Shown piece after piece: positions 33,001 through 40,990 of a stretch of DNA of 64,000 nucleotides (the stretch's first letter is position 1; each line of letters opens with the position of its first letter). The notes under the pieces were generated by a model that did not search any database, was not told where the DNA came from, and saw nothing but the letters and a program-made list of their open reading frames with translations. Source of the DNA: Aphrocallistes beatrix (taxonomy: Eukaryota; Porifera; Hexactinellida; Sceptrulophora; Aphrocallistidae); assembly GCA_963281255.1 (NCBI GenBank), contig OY725502.1:1736001-1800000 (forward strand), in the 5' to 3' direction. The position numbers and the translations under genes are program-made.

Positions 33001-33415
33001 CCTTACTTATTTTGTCAACAATCCTCCCGATGATCTCACTGGGGTTTTCACTTCCAAACTTAACATTGTTTTCAATATACTCTCCATGACCCAATACTTG
33101 AACACGTGTCTCATCCCATTTGAAAGTGTTACCATCTCCAATAGGGAGAGGAGACTGATCGCCTGTTGGTTCATATCCCTTTATTTCATCATCCCATTCC
33201 ACTCTTTCGAATGTCCCACTCTGAGAATCCCACATGACTACATGCGATATTGTATCATGCTTATTGTAAAGAAATCTTGCTGCTGCCTCAACGGTTGGAT
33301 CTTGTTCTAGGATAGCAATGACCTGCTGCTTGTAATGGGTCTCAGAGAGTATCATTGCTGGTCTTGTCAGCAAGACCAGCAAAGGTAGAAGATAGAGCAG
33401 TACTTTGAGGTTCAT
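27056..33415 (-). CDS. giant RTX-repeat membrane protein with C80 protease-like N-terminus (copy 1)
   Basis: Intronless frame of 2119 codons. Residues 1-24 form a hydrophobic signal peptide. Residues ~45-205 fit the pattern of peptidase family C80, the InsP6-activated autoprotease of MARTX and large clostridial toxins. There is a KH at 52-53, a GHG motif with His110, VGC with Cys150, then SVRSALVSVDNNGRK (~186-200). His110 and Cys150 would be the catalytic dyad. Residues ~738-910 are long hydrophobic helices rich in Gly and Ala, reminiscent of toxin translocation regions. From ~1110 to 2040 there are five modules, each with RTX nonapeptides (best at ~1815-1875, e.g. GGSGNDTLWGGEGDD), a NNYATDG-like segment, and a NWFVSxxYxH...DG segment resembling the HCBP-related domain. 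A transmembrane helix lies at ~2062-2085 (VVVCVLVLISIALVFIVLY), followed by RLRARKK and a short cytoplasmic tail. The bacterial-type architecture with a eukaryotic signal and anchor suggests an old horizontal gain. The function is unknown; calling it a toxin would be speculation. Confidence 0.88.
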   Translation of the reverse strand: MNLKVLLYLLPLLVLLTRPAMILSETHYKQQVIAILEQDPTVEAAARFLYNKHDTISHVVMWDSQSGTFERVEWDDEIKGYEPTGDQSPLPIGDGNTFKWDETRVQVLGHGEYIENNVKFGSENPSEIIGRIVDKISKGKNIKQISVVGCLPESIPNGRAYELVRELTIDFVEALGSKELFQTEVSVRSALVSVDNNGRKLTGKLRYNGNKKTGIEWKHKDSLVKLIGAFDNDRNPIIKDGIPGDTEESHYFGILPSGTDIWITPEDKYPKISYRVTSGVTLPDSNALAVSDAFKWVNKVAEEIYGDIDEASRAEAKKYKVQFLDGVRGVAENQPVREIRSIDDFLIELKYYGELGQGIPKAKNNAVCYRFGDWVVTMNLDNFYVSVEGVIISDTDSDAKREEVNNIKEHWQKLDEKYRDMQPNTGDNFFDNVNSWINGQHEKIGLTVEDAYNAQCGMAMFLSESIRCFHNHITNMMALSLVRAGYLTKEFFFNSNPMARGGSWQLRYENGKLKTGLDLMTDPILDSNEQRTIVEEMRKVRDLISRFGQTWLSHVDVDGVMGSRQPAPGAETAEYNFHSNMIDNLKDVAQRIGTYLRDYELKYATTYLLSSLVSEAENEAVDTQINDFKTSEDRSLSVRTSIALTNDHEYVSDVINKEITEKSQQTGKKYQIVPNSVEIEEDSEKVRFEIEADWNPDLKKVRTAIDRSRLFSREMIEQMQRESKEFARSTDTEGGKLAKFNRGFAIFNTVIGLFQSIGSLENGDMTQGVTGLAHTIYGIGELTEYNQKISKAAGKFLSRALRQSVKDLAESASVTGEEAGAFVEQAGGEIMSTAGKIENFLEKGLSPIIGTAFGIYNIIQDFKQHSILGYIDGVLDIAITGVSLLGPEAEPLKIALTILRMVIGIFYNDISDELDKLPPHASVVDKIDAVLAGIAKSFLDILKEFTPWGAIDNSNKLNQEYNKEQNFLAKLSDYHNYFNIKNEKGSSTKNINFAGGSDSWDGGNITFHLGENSQSTLKLEVTNKQGQIVQETHQIDTHGVEDITMGIGEAHTISFKKVTVKLFWFIPVNSKTVINKVTGDKNTLHGTYYGNSKNNRFMAVQNISSKTADDLGYQLSDYYYRLFGREGNDSFFLGPQHTYVEGNEGSDTYFINSESVHTEINNYATDGVTDYIIVDLFYGQLTPCKMDEHLYLILWRMFPIEPLNGVDSDKCQLLRTENDHIYNMYVSMYFKHLMILRNWFVSETYQHIIFQTSDGVLFKVSATSIGGVEFIPFAINGAQAKTGQTIDARILDFSQVTALVGSDHDDVIHGNDIANRISGGLGSNLLSGGNGKDTYIITTPKPGADTINNYATDGRVDTLVIANVTLEMLTATTSTSSHDLFLSQLAQDGHEKLIVTIKNWFVSDEYRHMILMTEDGAANMATKQLFTGSEHASSIPVHLQPLFINMSSIELNITSSAGDKFVYDRKLNLSADPQLYQVTSIFGTSQNDLMIGNRNDNYMTGGRGSDKMIGMEGADVYVSKRGDGELQIDNYAIDASMDTLLFEANFSDIKLNRTDDDLVLSGGGQEVTLERWFSGPQYQHLLVRSLDVVFQLPTRKITKTPKILDNSKKNRGVDVCLTGEWETVERVIGSQGHDLIIGNSQNNYIDPNTGGFHLQGANGSDTYVIKSTYGKGIIENFAEDQTADMLQFSVPYSSISTTVKNGDVTLTSNTGQGLVDITLSGYVNRSNEKYQQHLSTISSDGILFLIQPVNKSNLITVETIPIIINKAHSDVGQRINLSANANHTHVRTVLGASARQNYIVGNDVNNTLIGGSQSDHLEGSGGDNILKGGGGNDTIIGGPGRDTIVGGSGNDTLWGGEGDDVIAPGLGTNQVDGGPGSDTVIYSGDVLGSKGIILDLTTGKCVHEGSEDNLTSIESAYGTEFNDILMGDGGDNVLVGLGGDDYLVSVAGYDILNGGNGSDTYNLSSVTNGTITILNYAADQVQDMVLMNYCNKSELSYERSRGDLVVRVINAKYPVFTDINRPTVIFRDFYSHPKNSRHISMSLSDGVINLNEFGNERKTAVSVPLFLPIVVVCVLVLISIALVFIVLYMILRLRARKKAPYDPALTVKLLGNNKFNSYT

Positions 33416-33513
33416 TTCTGTACTTTCCTATAATACAGTGATGCAAAATAATATACAAGTAGTAACGCGTCATGTTTATATTCCATTGTTACAAATTGTA
33501 TAGATATGAACTA
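33416..33513 (-). promoter_or_regulatory. conserved 5' flank of the RTX-repeat gene
   Basis: About 98 bp between the start codon and the MITE. It is nearly identical in copy 2 (61567-61661), so any core promoter or 5' UTR carried over by the duplication is here. An AT-rich TATATTAT-like stretch lies ~35-40 bp upstream of the ATG. Confidence 0.4.
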
Positions 33514-33613
33514 CAGTTAACTCCCGTTATGTCGAAATGCTGCGGACCTCAATTTCATTTCGTTATGAGCGGATTTTCGATATATCCGAGTTGGATATAA
33601 CGGGAGTTGACTG
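33514..33613. repeat. pogo-like MITE upstream of the RTX-repeat gene
   Basis: 100 bp starting CAGTTAACTCCCGTTATGTC and ending TATAACGGGAGTTGACTG, flanked by TA on each side. The TIR type and TA duplication fit pogo/Tigger-derived MITEs. A related copy sits at the same distance from the second gene. Confidence 0.8.
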
Positions 33614-33952
33614 TACATTCAATGATACCTGATTTAAATAAATTTATCTAATTATAGAATGTCAGTCCACAAGACCGATTTTGAGGCTCCAAAAATACCA
33701 GGGTGAGATTGAAGCACGAAATTTAATCTAATTATATAGAATCTACGAATCTATAGATATAAGTGGAGCATTCAGCACCTTAAAATGTGTCACTTGTTGA
33801 TTAATTATTTATCTAACATACTTGTATTTCGTGAAATTTCTTCTTTAACATTGATATATATATACGTGACTAAGCATCAGCTCCGCTTCGCTCTATCTGA
33901 TTGTATTTTTTTTACTTTTATGGGAACCTTGAATTTGTCCTGTTGAGGCGCA

Positions 33953-34488
33953 TGCATTTGTCCGAATCGATTTTTGGAATATTGTCACTTGTCCGAATCA
34001 ATATTTGGATTGTCACCTGTCCGAATGGGGACGCTGCATTTTTCAGAATCTTAAAGTATTAGTCATAATTTCCTTTGCTGGCGTTTGTTAGAATAGGATT
34101 TCTAGTTCTAGTAAATGCCACTCAACCCTCTCGTCACGAAATTAAAATGCCAATTTTACACTCAATTGGACAATATTTCGAAATTGAAAAGCTCCTTTTA
34201 ACACCTTTCTGATATATATCATCTCCAAAATGTTGACTTTCAATCTCCCATTCATTCTAAAAAACACTAAAATGCCACTCAACCACTTTCTCACGAAACT
34301 AGAGTAGAACTCGCATTCTGACAAGCGCCAGCAAAGGAAATTCTAACTAATGACTACTTTAAGATTCTGAAAAATGAAGCGTCCCAATTCGGACAAGTGA
34401 TAATATTCCAAATTATGATTCGGACAAATGACAATATTCCAAAAATCGATTCGGACAAATGACAACTATAAATTCGGACAAATGCTGC
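33953..34488. repeat. foldback element with CATTTGTCCGAATCG ends
   Basis: Arms of ~140 bp are reverse complements (CATTTGTCCGAATCGATTTT ... and its complement), with repeated TGTCCGAAT blocks and a shared TTTCCTTTGCTGGCG inner end. The interior carries a second inverted pair around TGCCACTCAACC. Confidence 0.75.
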
Positions 34489-34954
34489 GTCCCTGTCCTG
34501 TTGCGATATATGTTTACATTTGAACCACCTACGTACGTATGTAATAACTTGAATTTAGTCAAGTAATTTTAAACAAGTATTTATGCATACAAATCGAATT
34601 CGAATAACATACTAAAGTTAAAGTTTACAATCTGGGTGAGGTGCTATACCTACTGATAGTTGCTGACTGCACTCAAACACCACAGTTCAATTTATACTGA
34701 TAATATATTAGAACAGTTCTAGTTTATCATAATGAATTTATAAAAGAGAACATTAATATATCAAGAAAAGAAGCAAAATAACTAATTCTAACAAACTATT
34801 GCATGTGGATAATTCAACATATTCCAATCGTTAAATTAGAATAAAATCAAAGGAAGTCTTATGTAATAATGTGACAAAGCAAAATGTGGAGATGAAAGTA
34901 ACAAATGTATCTAATATAGAAACGTTATCACATGTGGATAAGAATCAATAATAC

Positions 34955-35146
34955 ATGGACAAGAGTCAAACGCAAGTACCATGTGATTCTAATCCATGGA
35001 CAAGAGTCAAACGCAAGTACCATGTGATTCTAATCCATGGACAAGAATCAAACGCAAGTACCATGTGATTCTAATCCATGGACAAGAATCAAACGCAAGT
35101 ACCATGTTATGATAATCCATGGACTAGAACCAACACGCAACAGTCC
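34955..35146. repeat. 41-bp tandem repeat, about 4.6 copies
   Basis: Unit CATGGACAAGAGTCAAACGC + AAGTACCATGTGATTCTAATC, repeating at 34955, 34996, 35037, 35078 and 35119. The last unit is diverged. Confidence 0.85.
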
Positions 35147-35576
35147 TTAAAGCTGTTCCTGATGTCTTCCAATGTTTCGGTTGCTCTAACTTATCAATTT
35201 AGCACAACTTTCATTACTCAAACTATACATAGGACAAATTTCGTGATTTAGGACTAAATCCAGCTATCCTTGTTCCATGCTTACTAGCTTCACATCTTAT
35301 AAATTTAATTAATTAATTTAACATAAATTAACGTACATGAATTATCGATTCTTTAAAAGACTCTTTATGAGATTACTTGTATTTCCTTATGTTTAGATAA
35401 CGAGTATTTATTTTATATAGAGTGCTTTTTTATTCATTTAAAAAAAACACTCATTATATATTTAACAGAGCATATTGAAAGTTCGAATCACTTTGCTTTA
35501 ACAAAATAATTCATCATTCAATGCTTTTACGTTTATTTGTCCAGACTAATTTAGATAATAATATGTGCATGCGATA

Positions 35577-36490
35577 TCTTATATCTTATATATTAAAACG
35601 CTAGGATTTTTTGTTTTGTTTTTGTTTGTCCGAATTGATTGAAGAATTGGGAAGTCATAGAGATGTGAAAATTGGCATGTAGGTGTCAAATGATATGACT
35701 ACGATTAAGTTCTAAGATCTAAGCGAAATTTTCACACCTCTGCAAAAAAAATGGAAAACAATTTTTCACACCATTTCTAACAAAATAAATGACTACACTA
35801 TCACAATAGAATCCATTGTACGACACCACAATAGATTGTCATTGTTATTAACATTTCAAAGCCACAACTTACATATGTTGATATCTTAAATGTATTACAG
35901 TATAGTGTATAGCAATAAAAAGATTACATGCATATTTTCACACATTTATATACATATTTTCACAACATTTGACGAATTTTGAAAAATATGCTAGACTAGC
36001 TTCCGACGGGTGACATGGGGTTTTTAGGGGTGTAGATTTCGAATATCATATTTTCAGATCTATATGCCAAATAATTTGTTTACTTTAGATACATAAAGTA
36101 AATAAATCTCCAAAATATGCTAGAAACTTGCTTTCAACGTTTGACATGGGGTTTTCAGCGCTGTAGATGTCGAATATCATATTTTCGAGTAAATTTGATA
36201 ATTAATTTGTTTACTTTTGTTTTGTAAACAAATTACAGTAAACAAATTACAAAAATAGGCTAGAGACTAGCTTCCAACGGTTGACATGGGGTTTTTAGTG
36301 ATGTAGATTTCGAATATTATATTTTCGGATTCATATGAGAAATTATTCGTTAACTACTGTTTACAATATTTATGTAAAGGAAAAAAATCCCAAAATTGGT
36401 TAGATTGAGTAACTCCATGCGCCCGCAGGGCGACTCAGCGGACACGTAGTGTCCGCAGGCCGCGCAGCGTAGGCAAGCGGAGCGCGCTTG
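35577..36490 (+). mobile_element. Helitron-like element, long variant
   Basis: Starts TCTTATATATTAAAACG (a TCTTATA duplication precedes it), carries GTCCGAATTGATTGAAGAA, and ends with a GC-rich hairpin cluster finishing GCGCGCTTG. It is flanked by A at 35576 and T at 36491. The duplicated arm (reverse complement near 58100-58115) reads straight through as GTGATA/TTAGTAATT, so it is a clean empty site with no target duplication. The interior contains three diverged ~125-bp subrepeats (TTGACATGGGGTTTTTAG type, 35997-36350). Confidence 0.75.
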
Positions 36491-36661
36491 TTAGTGAATT
36501 ACTATAATTACTATAGTTATTACTATAGTGAATTACTGTAGTGACAACATCCAGTGACAACATCCAACATCCACATCCATTGACAACATCCATCCATAGA
36601 CAACATCCATTCGACTAAATAAAGTGATCGATATGCCCAAATATTCGGAAATATATGTAGT

Positions 36662-37656
36662 TCAATATTTAATTTTGTTTCCTTGATTATCTAATAACAT
36701 TTGGCACCTTTTTGGCATCGATTTCCAATAGGGCTCAAGAAATTTCGGGCTAAGACTCTCCCAAATGTTAACCAACTTCGCCTTGAGTTCGCTAATCGTT
36801 CTCGGGCGTGATCTTGCAAGCTGATATTTCAACCATCCAAAGATATTTTCGATGGGATTGACGTCTGGGCTCTGACTCGGCCAATCTAAGAGTTTGTTCG
36901 GCATTTTTTCATCCATCCATCGCTTGGCAAGACGTGAAGTGTGTTTCGGATCGTTGTCTTGAACCAAGTACCACCTTTTCTCGTGGAATGCCTCTGCCTG
37001 TCGCAACAAATGCCATTCAAGGATTTTTAGATACAAAGTAGTATCCATGTTCTGAGTGAAAACGCACAAGGGGAAGGTTCCCATGGAAGAAAAGGCTGCC
37101 CAAACGTGTACTTTCGCCGAGTGCTTCACTGAATACTGGGGCTTTTTTTGACCACTTTTTGTCCACATTCTTATTTTTCCCCTAGAAAGCCAAAATGAAG
37201 CCTCATCTGCAAATATTGCCCTGGACCCCATCTTCCTTTTGTTCTTTTTAGCCCAATCTAGCCTCTTAAGCCGGTTCTTGTTGGACAACATCGGTACAGT
37301 GTATGGCTTGGGCTTCGAATAGTCCATTCTCCTCAAACAACGGTGTACGGTGTCCTTCGACACAGATAGCCCTCCTTTGTTGTTTATTTCAGAGGCAATT
37401 TCGCGAACTGACCTAGCATCATCTTGTTTGATGTATTGAGCAACAGAACGAGCGATTCGGTGTTGTTTATCCCCAGGCCTGTCCCCACCTTTTGCATGTT
37501 CAAGTGAGTCCCCTGCTTTCAGTTTATTTTTCACATTGTAAACCGTTGCCAAAGAAACGCTAGCCTCCTCACTCAACGCTAGCCGATCTCCTTTGGGCTT
37601 AACTTGTTGGTCTCTAATAGCGTTCGGACAAGGTCTCTCTTTATTCTCTGAGCCAT
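36662..37656 (-). mobile_element. Tc1/mariner-type transposase, frameshifted
   Basis: DDE transposase of the Tc1/mariner superfamily, which cuts and pastes DNA at TA sites. The main frame (37576-36662, 304 codons) keeps three catalytic acidic positions: FADEASFW, VQDNDPKHTS and PDVNPIEN. By my count 35 residues lie between the second Asp and the Glu, a DD35E spacing rather than the DD34E of Tc1. The natural start appears to be the ATG at 37656, opening an N-terminal HTH (KRDLVRTLLETNKLSPKEI). A one-base shift near 37583 separates it from the rest, so the copy is probably dead. The right end is intact to 37911 (GAGACAAACTG then TA). No matching inverted end is seen on the left, where a CATCCA-rich tract (36540-36610) occurs instead. 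Confidence 0.85.
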
Positions 37657-37913
37657 GACATGCTATTCAAAAAACACTAGAAGGCTATAAAGTCTTAGGA
37701 AGGAAAATACACCAAATTATTTAATTATGACGTTATCGTGATGAGAGAGCAGATTCTCAAACTAATGAAATGTAAAAAAAATTCAAATTAGTAAACTTTA
37801 GAGATTATTTCACTTATTTACGTCTACTTAGTGGGTATTGAACTTAAAATAGTAATATCGACTATGGATTGAAATGTAACATCAAATTCTAAATAATTAT
37901 GAGACAAACTGTA

Positions 37914-38486
37914 TATGAGATTACTGAATGTAACAATATTCTTAAGAATGATTTGGACTAGGAAACCCCCTATTGTTCCAAAAGTAATGGATCAGAGTTT
38001 CGTACTTTGTTTTATATCAAACCTCATTGTAAAATAAAATAATTATGGACTCAATCTCTGTAGTCATTCCTGGAACTTTCAAATTATATTTCTACTGATA
38101 TACGTATTGCTTAAGTATCCACGTGATTATATAGTTTAGACTATTAAACTACTTTTTTCGTATTCTTCAATTAGAATAGCTGGTCTATGAAACACTTTAT
38201 AAGTTTGGATAAGCTGTGTAAGTTCGTGAGGTTTGACGATTGTAAATGTACCAAGTGTCAAAAATGGAGAGTTTAGGCGACTTGCTTCACTGCAAAAATT
38301 TAACTACGTAATTTATTTGGAGTAACTCTTCCAATATAGTATGTACAATGCAATTTGAGCAAAAATGCTAGCTGGCTGGGGATAGATAGATATAGGATAG
38401 ATGGATCATATACGTAGATAGATAGAGGGCCATTTAATGTTAATGTGATTGTAAAATATCAGGTGTACGAATACTTTGTAGGGCAT
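37914..38486. other. noncoding flank with GATA-type simple repeats
   Basis: 37914-38020 matches the other arm of the inverted duplication. The rest holds no recognisable gene; short GATAGATA tracts occur at 38383-38425. Confidence 0.5.
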
Positions 38487-39016
38487 TCTTACTATTAAAA
38501 CGATTAATGTGTATGTGTAACATCTGCAACGAATTGATTGAAGAAACTGCCAGGCACAGAAAGCTGATTTTTGGCCTGTGGGAGCCTTTTGGCTATAGCT
38601 ACACTAAGTTCTGACCTCAGACGAAAATGTTGACTCATCATGGAATTATGACGTCATTATGACTTTTTTATAATTAGAGATTTCAGTTTTTCGACTATAA
38701 CTCAGCCATTATACGACGATATAAGGCTGAAGGTTTAATAGAATGCGTATATTAATATTCTTCAGATATGGTACAACAATCATAAAAAATGATGACTCAT
38801 CAATCTGATAAGACGTCATTATTATACATCAAAAATTGAAAAATTAACAAATTTCGTGATTTTTCGAGTGATATCGATTATAACAGTAAAGCAGACGTAT
38901 TTAGAGATGTTATCTACTTTATAATTATTCAATGTGAGCCTAAGCGCCCAAAAGGCGCCTTCGGGGGACATTTTGTGTCCGCCAGCCGCGCAGCGCAAGC
39001 AAGTGATGCGCGCTTG
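38487..39016 (+). mobile_element. Helitron-like element copy (diverged)
   Basis: Starts TCTTACTATTAAAACGATTA, includes GCAACGAATTGATTGAAGAA, and ends GCGCGCTTG before T. The hairpin cluster is present with substitutions (GGGGGACATTTTGTGTCCGC). Confidence 0.75.
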
Positions 39017-39420
39017 TATACAATTGTAAATATAAGCTATTTATTTTGCACAATACTTTTAATAATAGTAGTATATTAGGATATTATAACACTTAAAAAT
39101 CGATAAATTGGTGTTTAGCCCCGGATCTGGACTCAATTGATTAAGTTCCTATTTGCTTAAGACACCTACAACACTCAAAAAAGACACATAACATGTTAGC
39201 AAGGTGCTGGGATAAATTAAACGTCCCCAGAGTAGTTATAGACAAGGCAGTCAGACATGGGGGGGGGGCATTGCCGCCCCACTTTTGAGGAACTTCCAAC
39301 GTCACTGGTTATAGATGAGGGTAGGCTCAAGTAGAGTTGATAGGCCCTTCCAGATCCATTAAAAAAACCTTAGCGCATGCGCTGATTGTCCCTCAGATTA
39401 TGTGCTGTTTATTGCAGCCG
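39017..39420. other. noncoding, nothing recognised
   Basis: AT-rich flank with a G-rich tract near 39260 resembling the one near 17560. 39365-39420 matches the left side of an uninterrupted relative at 42650-42770. Confidence 0.4.
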
Positions 39421-39787
39421 CAGGGCTGGGGTTGGTTAACCGATTTTAGGGCTCGGTTATTTTGGTTTCCTCTAGGGCGGTTAACCGGTTAACCGATGTC
39501 AATATTAATTGGTTGAAATATGGATTTTTAGAAAAATATTTAACCTGCTAGTGATTAATTTGATAATTTTCAGTTGTCTCGAATATACTATATGATTAAA
39601 AATAGAAAATATAATGTATTATTAATTTTTTAGAAGTAATATTCATGAGTCTCTGTCGAAAAACAACGAAGTTAGTGTAAATATTTAGAAAATAAAGAAG
39701 ATCGGCTAGCCGATCTAAGATTTTCTTAACCGTTAACCGAGATCGACGGCGGTTAGCCGGTTAACCGGTTAACCGAATCCAGCCTTG
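39421..39787. repeat. nonautonomous hAT-like element, GGTTAACC-rich, copy 2
   Basis: CAGGGCTGG start, CCAGCCTTG end and GGTTAACCGGTTAACCG blocks. Its flanks match a continuous stretch at 42650-42770 (reverse complement) that lacks the insert. Confidence 0.75.
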
Positions 39788-40443
39788 TTGCAGGATATCT
39801 GAAAATTGGTTGCAACTCTAACCTAGAAGGGACGGGAAGGGGATAAGCCTGGGATATCCTATGTTTCACATTAGGCGCAACCTATCAATTCTCATAGCTC
39901 TGAAAAAAATTGATCCCTTACACACTTAGAGATTAGTTTGATGCTACATTGGAACGAGCGAACAAATTATACAAGTATGTACTATAAATATGTCCACTGA
40001 TCCACATTCAACTCCCATGAGTTCAGTGCATTCGAATTCTCTCTCCCAGATTTTGAAAAAAATTGAACTTTTTCTTCGGTGAGTTGGGGGTATCCCTCGG
40101 AATTGACTAATCCCAGGCAGTATTAGGGCAAATAACAAATCCATCTTTCAGTCAGCACCAGGTTCATCACTTGCAATCTGCCGTCCATAGCCTATACGTA
40201 GTCTTGTTAGTAAGATACTTAATGTAAGCAAGTAATATATCTAGTGAAATTTCACAAGGTGACACAATTTGCAGATGTTGCATTGTTTCATTGGTGCCGA
40301 CTTGCTTTATATCTGGGATAACGGAAAATGTAGTGAACTGAAATAATATCACTAGCTTTTATCTAGGGAATGAAAGGTTCACGAACGAACTTATTGAACT
40401 TGAACTGAACGAACTGAACTGAATAATGATAAATATTTATTCA
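39788..40443. other. noncoding, nothing recognised
   Basis: Right flank of the hAT-like insert and AT-rich DNA without a recognisable gene. Includes a short GAACTGAAC simple repeat near 40400. Confidence 0.4.
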
Positions 40444-40990
40444 TCCTTACTATTAAAACTCGATTATTGTTTATATATATATATATATATATATATCTGT
40501 AACGAATTGATTGAAGAAACTGCCAGGCGTAGAAGGCTGATTTTTGGCATGTGGGAGTCTTTTGGCTATGGCTCCAGTAAGTTCTGAGCTCAGAGCAAAA
40601 TGTCGACTCATCATGGAATTATGACGTCATTGTCACATTTTTAAAAGTTAAGCAACACAGTTATTTGAGTATAACTCAGCCATTATAGGAGATAGAAGGC
40701 TGAAACTTTAATAGAATATGTATACTGACATACATAACATATGATGCAACTATCATCAAAAAATGATGACTCATCACTTTGTTATGACGTCATCATTACG
40801 CATCAAAAATTTTAAAATTGACAAATTTGGTGATTTTTCGAGTAATATCGATTATAACAGTAGGACAGACATATTTAGAGATGCTATCTCCCTTATAATT
40901 AACCAATGTGACCCCAGGCGACCGAAGGGAGCCTCCGGCGGACACAAAGTGTCCGCCAGCCGCGCAGCGCAAGCAAGCGAAGCGCGCTTG
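40444..40990 (+). mobile_element. complete Helitron-like element (reference copy)
   Basis: 547 bp from TCCTTACTATTAAAACTCGA to GCGCGCTTG, flanked by A at 40443 and T at 40991. Features in order: 5' end, (AT)n tract, TGTAACGAATTGATTGAAGA, a body with two GACGTCAT motifs, then the 3' hairpin cluster GGCGACCGAAGGGAGCC, GGCGGACACAAAGTGTCCGC and CAAGCGAAGCGCGCTTG. There is no open reading frame of meaning, so it is a nonautonomous element. Confidence 0.8.

Larger units (their letters stand above)
31101..38020. repeat. left arm of large inverted duplication
   Basis: Matches the reverse complement of 57945-64000. Shared pieces in collinear order are: the 5' 2.3 kb of the RTX-repeat gene, its 95-bp upstream region and adjacent MITE, 35281-35570, and 37914-38020. 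The matches stop where different transposons sit on each arm. The arms enclose a spacer of about 20 kb. Confidence 0.75.

Noticed and set aside
30263..33310. Plus-strand short frames opposite the RTX-repeat gene, some repeated near 62 kb
   Set aside because: They are antisense shadows; they recur at 61767-63077 only because the gene is duplicated.
27056..33415. Bacterial contamination as the source of the RTX-repeat gene
   Set aside because: The gene is AT-rich like its surroundings, has a signal peptide plus C-terminal anchor, is linked to animal transposons on both sides and is duplicated within the contig.
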